64,000 nt of DNA. It comes from a virus. The stretch is taken from positions 26,169 through 90,168 of IMG/VR virus record IMGVR_UViG_3300021600_000005. One strand, 5' to 3'. The notes under the pieces are model-generated. The model had not been told where the DNA came from, ran no database searches, and was given only the letters and a program-made list of their open reading frames with translations. Positions 58,973 to 64,000 of the stretch are shown here, piece by piece; position 1 is the first letter of the stretch; each line of letters starts with the position of its first letter. Made by a program: the position numbers and the translations under genes.

Positions 58973-59779
58973 ATGAAAACAGAAATAGGTAGAATAAAAA
59001 TAAAACAAATATTAAAGTCGTATATTAAAGAAAATAAAACGTCTAATGTTATTTTAGAGCAAAACAATGATACACAATTAGTGAGTAAATTAAAAGGGTT
59101 GATTAAATGTTTTAACTCTACATTAGTACCTACTGTAACTAAGATGGGTGGTGAGGGGGATTATAAATTTGCAATTAGAACAACTGGAAAGTTAGGAGGT
59201 TATCGATATTTTTTTATAAATGGAAAGGCGGCACAACAACCAAAAGATGGAGTTTTAAAATACGTCTCTGATTGGAATCCTAGTGAATGCGCTCCATCAC
59301 AACAATCTGCATCATATACAACACAACAAAAGTCATTTATTGAAAGTTGGAAATCCAAACATCCTGGAGCTAAATTTCAAGATGATTTACGAGGAGAAGA
59401 ACAAAGCTCATATACCGAACAACTAGTTAGTCCAAAATCTGACGGTATATTTACCGAAGATTTATACATGTGGTTACCACCCGCAAATTTAAAATTGGGT
59501 AGTACGATTACCGACGCGTTTAAATTACAGGCGGACGCTCAAACACCAACAGATAATAAAGGTTGTAAAGAGGCAGTTAAAACTTTTTATGACGCATATA
59601 AAAACCAACTTGCAATTGACCCAAGTGTGGTATCATCTTTAAACAAACAAGTTAAAGCATGTAGAACCCGTTACTATCAAAAATGGGGATTTTTACAAGG
59701 AGGAAATAAGTTAGATAAAATGTTAGAAGAGTTAGCTGGAGTAACTTCAACTGAGCCTTGGTATGTAAGTGCTCGTTAA
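58973..59779 (+). CDS. Leader-bearing hypothetical virion-type protein
   Basis: A 268-residue protein. Leader MKTEIGRIKIKQILKSYIKE/N (residue 20) and a second site NVILE/Q at 31. Then a beta-type domain (YKFAIRTTGKLGGYRYFFIN), a Gln/Ser linker, and a helical domain ending in ACRTRYYQKWGFLQGGNKLD. It resembles the group of proteins around it in design. No catalytic motif recognised. Confidence 0.68.
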   Translation: MKTEIGRIKIKQILKSYIKENKTSNVILEQNNDTQLVSKLKGLIKCFNSTLVPTVTKMGGEGDYKFAIRTTGKLGGYRYFFINGKAAQQPKDGVLKYVSDWNPSECAPSQQSASYTTQQKSFIESWKSKHPGAKFQDDLRGEEQSSYTEQLVSPKSDGIFTEDLYMWLPPANLKLGSTITDAFKLQADAQTPTDNKGCKEAVKTFYDAYKNQLAIDPSVVSSLNKQVKACRTRYYQKWGFLQGGNKLDKMLEELAGVTSTEPWYVSAR

Positions 59780-59994
59780 TCGTTATTTTTTTTTGTTAAA
59801 CATCTAAGTGATTTTGATAATATTTCAGCTTCAGCAAAAGTATACATTCCTGTTTTAAGTCCGTAATTAAGAGCTTGTCCAATAATATACATTGCGGTTT
59901 CAGGTGTTAACGTATTAAGAATAACATCAAGATGATTTTCATCTGATAAAGGTATATTATCAAAAAGTTTTCCAAAAATTTTAGTTTCTTCCAT
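59776..59994 (-). CDS. Small hypothetical protein
   Basis: A 72-residue helical protein (LDVILNTLTPETAMYIIGQA; FAEAEILSKSLRCL), overlapping the end of the 58973 gene by four bases on the other strand. No family recognised. Confidence 0.6.
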   Translation of the reverse strand: MEETKIFGKLFDNIPLSDENHLDVILNTLTPETAMYIIGQALNYGLKTGMYTFAEAEILSKSLRCLTKKNND

Positions 59995-60053
59995 AATATT
60001 AAAGATAAGTTAAAAAAAATTTTAAATCAATTAATAAGATATTTATATTTTAA

Positions 60054-60692
60054 ATGGATAAAAAAACAATAATTGATATTGCTTTTGATAGTATAATTCA
60101 AAGAACAAATTCTATTGATGAAGTTTCAACTATAAATAGGGGGTCTTATAGTCTTCCTTTAACACCAGGTGTTAAGTATTTTAAAAAAAATGAATTAGCT
60201 CCATATGAGATTCAAGTGTCAAAGTATGATAGTGCGGATTTGGCTTTTGATAGTTATGATGGGTCACTTGACGTATCAAAATCTAAAGCGTCCAAAATTG
60301 AAAAAATTTCTAAAAAAATATCAAAATATTTAAAAAACCATCCAAATAATAATGATGATGATGGTGACGTATTAAATCAATCGCCCGGTAAAATCAATGA
60401 AGACTTGGGGGTTTGGTTTGGGACAAAAACTAAACCTAAGGGGAGTTCTGAACCAAAAGGTCCTTGGGTTAACATATGTAAAAAGGTCGACGGAAAACAC
60501 CCTCCTTGTGGACGTAATCAGGCGACTGACAAAGCATATCCTAAATGTAGAGCGTCCGGGGTTGCGGGTAAGATGAGTGATTCACAAAAAAGGTCCGCAT
60601 GTTCACAAAAAAGAAAAGCGGAAAAATCCCATCCTAAAACAGGAACTGGGAATTCTCCTAAAATGGTGTCATATCGGCCAAGAAAAAAATAA
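60054..60692 (+). CDS. DUF5872-like basic Cys-containing protein
   Basis: A 212-residue protein. The C-terminal 90 residues (DLGVWFGTKTKPKGSSEPKG, PPCGRNQATDKAYPKC, KRSACSQKRKAEKSHP) match a module common in large phages and giant viruses, annotated I believe as DUF5872: basic, with four Cys that may bind metal. N-terminal region is less conserved. ATATTTATA (60039-60047) is six bases upstream. Possible DNA-binding virion protein. Confidence 0.75.
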   Translation: MDKKTIIDIAFDSIIQRTNSIDEVSTINRGSYSLPLTPGVKYFKKNELAPYEIQVSKYDSADLAFDSYDGSLDVSKSKASKIEKISKKISKYLKNHPNNNDDDGDVLNQSPGKINEDLGVWFGTKTKPKGSSEPKGPWVNICKKVDGKHPPCGRNQATDKAYPKCRASGVAGKMSDSQKRSACSQKRKAEKSHPKTGTGNSPKMVSYRPRKK

Positions 60693-60698
60693 CAATAT

Positions 60699-61280
60699 TT
60701 AATGATTATAAGCGTTTACTGCAATTATTCTTTTGGATGGGGGTAAAGGTGTGTTTAACGGAAAATTATGTTTTTTAGTTGAGTCTACGGTGTATTTAAC
60801 ATCATGGTCAAAATTACCGTAAAATTTAGTTAATTTACCAACGTATTTCATGTCATCAGTAACTGCATATAAAAAGTCAATTTGAGTTTCAGTGTTGTCT
60901 TGACTAATAGTTAACCACATCTTTCTAAAGTCACCAGTAGTGTCTCTATCTTCATATATAACATCAACAAGACCATATGTTTGTGGAGTATTAATTTGTA
61001 AAATAGGCGCGGTTTCATCTTGAATTACTTTTTTATTTTCATTAAATAAAAATCTTACTGTTTTATTATTTAAATTAACTATTACTGTTTTTACATATTT
61101 TTTTGGAATAATAATCATTTCTTTTCTTTCTAAATTATCATTATCTAAGGCATTTTCGTAAGTTTTAAATTTGATATCGTAATTATAACATAAAAACGTA
61201 TCAATACTTAACGTATAAATTTGACTTTTGATTAGGTTAGTTCCTAGTAATAGTAATATTGTTAAAATTAAATTTTTCAT
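60699..61280 (-). CDS. Secreted hypothetical protein
   Basis: A 193-residue protein with a type I signal peptide (MKNLILTILLLLGTNLIKSQ, cleavage likely before the Gln as is common in Bacteroidota). The mature part is beta-rich (KYVKTVIVNLNNKTVRFLFN). TATATTTG lies upstream near 61310 on the coding strand, so it may be early, acting in the host periplasm or surface during infection. Confidence 0.68.
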   Translation of the reverse strand: MKNLILTILLLLGTNLIKSQIYTLSIDTFLCYNYDIKFKTYENALDNDNLERKEMIIIPKKYVKTVIVNLNNKTVRFLFNENKKVIQDETAPILQINTPQTYGLVDVIYEDRDTTGDFRKMWLTISQDNTETQIDFLYAVTDDMKYVGKLTKFYGNFDHDVKYTVDSTKKHNFPLNTPLPPSKRIIAVNAYNH

Positions 61281-61388
61281 ATGTATTTTTTTTTATTTGG
61301 TTAATAATCAATACAAATATAATAATTATTTTTTTAATCGGATGATTTTTTTAAAAAAATTTATATTTATTAATAAATTATTAATATA

Positions 61389-61793
61389 ATGAAAAAAATT
61401 ATAAAATTAACTGAAAACGATTTAATTAATTTAGTAAAAAAAATTATAAAAGAACAAATTGTTACTCCTAAACCTTATGTTGTTATTGGTGGGGTTACAT
61501 ATAAAAATAAAAAGTTAACAACAAAAAGAAAAGTTGAAAGGTTTTTAGAATATAGTTTTCCTACTGATTTAGGTTTAGATTCTAACTATTTAAAACATAT
61601 TAAACAAACTGATGTTGATAGTATGTTAAATTATGTGGCCAGAACTGGTGGCGATTTTAAGAATTCTAATGGTTATACAAAATTAATAACTTATTTTAAA
61701 GATATTAAAGGTCCTCTTGAAAAATTTAACGAAAAAATATCACAATTTGTTAAGATGCAATATTCAGCCGCTAACTTGACAGTATCAATTTAG
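61389..61793 (+). CDS. Leader-bearing small protein
   Basis: A 134-residue protein. The start KKIIKLTENDLINLVKKIIK-E/Q (residue 22) is nearly the same as in the 63204 gene and is followed by an unrelated body (DFKNSNGYTKLITYFKDIKG). ATATTTAT (61363-61370) is 18 bases upstream. A textbook example of the leader shared between non-homologous proteins here. Confidence 0.72.
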   Translation: MKKIIKLTENDLINLVKKIIKEQIVTPKPYVVIGGVTYKNKKLTTKRKVERFLEYSFPTDLGLDSNYLKHIKQTDVDSMLNYVARTGGDFKNSNGYTKLITYFKDIKGPLEKFNEKISQFVKMQYSAANLTVSI

Positions 61794-61907
61794 ATTTACA
61801 GGAGTGAATCAAAAGGTAATTTTAATAGGAAAAACAACTAATGATTTACTTTTTTTAAAGAATAATTTTATTTGTTTGTTACTGTATAAACGTTCTTGTT
61901 TATAAAA

Positions 61908-62219
61908 TTATTTAATCATTACAGAATCTAAATTATTAGACCGAACACGATTAATAGTTGTATCTGTAATTAATTTTGGTATAGAATCTTGTTTAATTTT
62001 AATTTTTTTAACTGTTTTTTTAACAACTTTAACACTATCAACATTAATTAATGATTTAATTACAGGACTTATTACTTTAACCGTATCAAACACAATTATT
62101 TTTTTTCCATTACTGTTTAATCTCGAATTACTACTACATATTATCACAATAATAAGTAAAAATATAGGGATTATTGTAAATAAAATACCGGTATAAAATA
62201 GTTTATCAAACTTTGTCAT
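61908..62219 (-). CDS. Membrane-anchored periplasmic-type protein
   Basis: A 103-residue protein with a hydrophobic N-terminal anchor (LFYTGILFTIIPIFLLIIVI followed by ICSSNS) and a Lys/Val/Ser-rich remainder (KSLINVDSVKVVKKTVKKIK). Layout recalls an inner-membrane spanin subunit, but no partner is identified. Overlaps the next gene upstream by 14 bases. Confidence 0.6.
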   Translation of the reverse strand: MTKFDKLFYTGILFTIIPIFLLIIVIICSSNSRLNSNGKKIIVFDTVKVISPVIKSLINVDSVKVVKKTVKKIKIKQDSIPKLITDTTINRVRSNNLDSVMIK

Positions 62220-62634
62220 TGAATAGATTTTGATATATGTTAGTTAATGAATGTTTAACATTAGATTTAATTTCCATTTCCATTTTTTCTCGTCTACGTT
62301 CTACTTCATGGTCAAATATATGGGTTAATTTCTCATAAGGCCTACCCCAAATATCAATATTATAACTGTAGTTATGGTTAACGATTGTCATTTGATTGGG
62401 TTCAATAATAATAAAAATTTGAGTTTCATCGCTTTTAATATATCTTTTTTTTGAAATTGGAGAAATTAATAAACTAGTTGATTCTTTTTCCATTAAATTA
62501 TGACATATTGCAAAACATTCATAATCATACTCACCTCGTTTTTTTAACTCTTTTGGGGTCAGCATTTTATAATACTTAATCGATAAAGATTGTAAAAATC
62601 TTCTAAATTTGTGTTTATTAATATTGGTTTTCAT
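62206..62634 (-). CDS. Hypothetical protein
   Basis: A 142-residue protein (MKTNINKHKFRRFLQSLSIK start) with FIIIEPNQMTIVNHNYSYNI and a Glu/Arg-rich C-terminal helix (HEVERRREKMEMEIKSN). TATATTTG is seen on its coding strand at about 62650, pointing to early expression. Not recognised. Confidence 0.6.
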   Translation of the reverse strand: MKTNINKHKFRRFLQSLSIKYYKMLTPKELKKRGEYDYECFAICHNLMEKESTSLLISPISKKRYIKSDETQIFIIIEPNQMTIVNHNYSYNIDIWGRPYEKLTHIFDHEVERRREKMEMEIKSNVKHSLTNIYQNLFNDKV

Positions 62635-62696
62635 TTGTAATAGAATATACTACAAATATAAGAAGTTTTTTTGATTAAACCAAAAAATAAATTTTA

Positions 62697-63182
62697 TTAT
62701 TTTTTAACCCAGTTTCCGCCTTTACTATTGTAATGTTTAACTGCGGCTCCATTACAATAAGCACTTGGACAAACTTTGTATCTAGATTTTGCCCAAGCCA
62801 ACGACGCTTTCCATAATTTTTGATTTGTTGCGGTGTTTTTTTTCTTTTTTTCTGTTAATTCTTCTGATTCTCCCATAATATCTTCATGGTGATTCATATC
62901 GTCAGTAAAGTTATTTTCAGTCGATTTGGTTTCATTCATTAAAAAATCAAATACTTGGTCAATAGATTCTTTTGCGGTTGCAATATGGTCTTGAGCCCAA
63001 TCATGTCCATTTTCTAATATATTATGAATTTGTTCTTCATTTTCTTGTAATAAAATTTCGGTTTGTCTATGAATTTGTTCTAAATTTGAAAAAAACATAT
63101 ATCTATCATTGTTTTTTTCATGAGTTTCATTTAATACTTTTTTAACAAGTTTTTTAATAAGTGAATTTTCAAAATTTTTCAT
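62697..63182 (-). CDS. Leader-bearing small protein with basic C-terminal module
   Basis: A 161-residue protein. Leader MKNFENSLIKKLVKKVLNE/T (residue 19). Acidic helical middle (QTEILLQENEEQIHNILENG). C-terminal 40 residues (LWKASLAWAKSRYKVCPSAY, then NGAAVKHYNSKGG) form a basic module repeated in many phage and giant-virus proteins. Likely internal head protein. Confidence 0.72.
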   Translation of the reverse strand: MKNFENSLIKKLVKKVLNETHEKNNDRYMFFSNLEQIHRQTEILLQENEEQIHNILENGHDWAQDHIATAKESIDQVFDFLMNETKSTENNFTDDMNHHEDIMGESEELTEKKKKNTATNQKLWKASLAWAKSRYKVCPSAYCNGAAVKHYNSKGGNWVKK

Positions 63183-63203
63183 AATATTAATTAAGGTATT
63201 GGT

Positions 63204-63524
63204 TTAATCTTCAGTTATATCAAATTCATCAATTACTGTTTTGGCGTCAATCATGTTTAATTTTATTAAACGTTTTGTTAATTGAGCTTTTCCCATTTTT
63301 CTAAGATATCTAACAACAATTGGAGGAATATCGTCTTGATATTTACCAAAAAGTTGAGACATAATTTCACTTTCTTTAGGTAATGGTTCAAAATCGGCTT
63401 TTGACCTTGCGGCTCTCATTCCAGATTTACCTTTTTCGTAATTAGGAGTTTCTTCAGTTTCGTTAATTATTTTTTGAACTAATTTTGTTAAATCCGTTTC
63501 TGTTAATCTAATCGTTTTTTTCAT
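63204..63524 (-). CDS. Leader-bearing small protein
   Basis: A 106-residue protein. Start KKTIRLTETDLTKLVQKIIN-E/T (residue 22), the same leader type as at 61389. The body is short (SQLFGKYQDDIPPIVVRYLR) and helical. No further family match. Confidence 0.72.
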   Translation of the reverse strand: MKKTIRLTETDLTKLVQKIINETEETPNYEKGKSGMRAARSKADFEPLPKESEIMSQLFGKYQDDIPPIVVRYLRKMGKAQLTKRLIKLNMIDAKTVIDEFDITED

Positions 63525-63538
63525 TTTATTTTAAATAT

Positions 63539-64000
63539 TTAACCGTTTAATCCGTTTCCGCCAATAACGACAGCATTTAATTGTACCACCGCTTTACCAA
63601 GTTCGTTTGTGTAAATAGGTGATGGTGCGTAAACTTTACTTGCAGTGTTTCCAGTGTAAGTATCTTGATTACAAAAAATTGAACCGTTTTGTGATGTATC
63701 TGCACTTAATGGGGTGTAACATTCAGTACAACTATTATAAGGACCATATGAAAACGACATTGTTGCTGATTGTGTGGTACGAGCCCCAGTATTTAATGTT
63801 ACACAAATTCCGTTACTTAGTTGATAAACTTTTGTATCTGTTATCTCTCGACTATCAATAACATAATTTATGACTTCACCATGACATGTTGTAGCAGTAA
63901 CTAACACGTTATATAATGGTGTTGCTGATGGAGTAGGTGTTGGAGTATGAGTTGGAGTAACAGAAATAGTTGGAGTTATTGTTGGAGTTGTAGTTTTTGT
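63539..64000 (-). CDS. Fibre- or adhesin-like protein, 5' part outside the window
   Basis: The frame stays open to the right edge, so the annotated ATG at 63907 is probably internal. The upstream residues are Thr/Pro repeats (TPTITPTISVTPTHTPTPTP), a typical linker, then a C-terminal domain with VTATTCHGEVINYVID, SATMSFSYGPYNSCTECYTP and VVQLNAVVIGGNGLNG. Reads as the C-terminal end of a virion surface or tail-fibre protein. Confidence 0.7.
   Translation of the reverse strand, partial: TKTTTPTITPTISVTPTHTPTPTPSATPLYNVLVTATTCHGEVINYVIDSREITDTKVYQLSNGICVTLNTGARTTQSATMSFSYGPYNSCTECYTPLSADTSQNGSIFCNQDTYTGNTASKVYAPSPIYTNELGKAVVQLNAVVIGGNGLNG

Overview
The window is about 64 kb of an AT-rich (roughly 70% by eye), densely coding genome with both strands used. 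It reads as part of a large T4-like myovirus infecting a Bacteroidota (probably flavobacterial) host. The T4-like evidence is the ordered head module: terminase large subunit, portal, prohead protease, acidic scaffold, major capsid protein. The host inference rests on promoters of the Bacteroidota form TTTG-(19-20 bp)-TAnnTTTG in front of several genes and all likely RNA genes, the near absence of Shine-Dalgarno sequences, a DUF4494-like gene, and a signal peptide ending in SQ.

Layout. 0-2.4 kb: two members of a five-copy small-protein family and a lysis-type locus (GH19 endolysin, membrane/coiled-coil peptide). 2.4-3.1 kb: a GC-richer methyltransferase with a palindrome-rich flank, probably imported. 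3.1-12.6 kb: a long minus-strand, probably early block: thymidylate synthase, a sugar/glycan cluster (HAD-nucleotidyltransferase fusion, GDPD-like protein, two glycosyltransferase-like proteins, NDP-sugar dehydratase), a REC-like protein, a metallophosphoesterase and three overlapping membrane micro-peptides. 12.7-22.5 kb: late-type genes, three more copies of the five-member family, a full-length DnaK, two HExxH proteins, and a protein with a DnaJ-type zinc motif.

22.5-30 kb is the RNA and small-gene region: tRNA-Arg(UCU), a small RNA with its own promoter, a tRNA-Leu-like element at the head of a longer structured stretch, four tandem promoters at 89-90 bp spacing feeding a giant structured non-coding RNA (about 1.36 kb to its terminator), and a complete tmRNA on the minus strand. 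30-34.4 kb: an M20/M42-type peptidase and a ClpC-like ATPase. 34.4-52.6 kb: cell-wall effector proteins and the head module, with a phage bS21 ribosomal protein in between. 52.7-54.3 kb: a free-standing homing-endonuclease-like gene behind the capsid gene. 54.8-64 kb: a run of small virion-type proteins, and the edge of a Thr/Pro-rich fibre-like protein.

The unifying feature is that about 18 otherwise unrelated proteins begin with a short helical leader ending in (L/I)xE, the specificity known for the T4 gp21 prohead protease. The capsid protein has the same site after residue 60. I infer that this phage packages an unusually large set of internal proteins (peptidases, cell-wall hydrolases, a nucleotidyltransferase fusion, membrane-active proteins) into its head using T4-like capsid-targeting sequences. 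Most of these genes also carry an ATATTTATA element just upstream of the start codon, a candidate late promoter, distinct from the TAnnTTTG promoters of early genes and RNAs.
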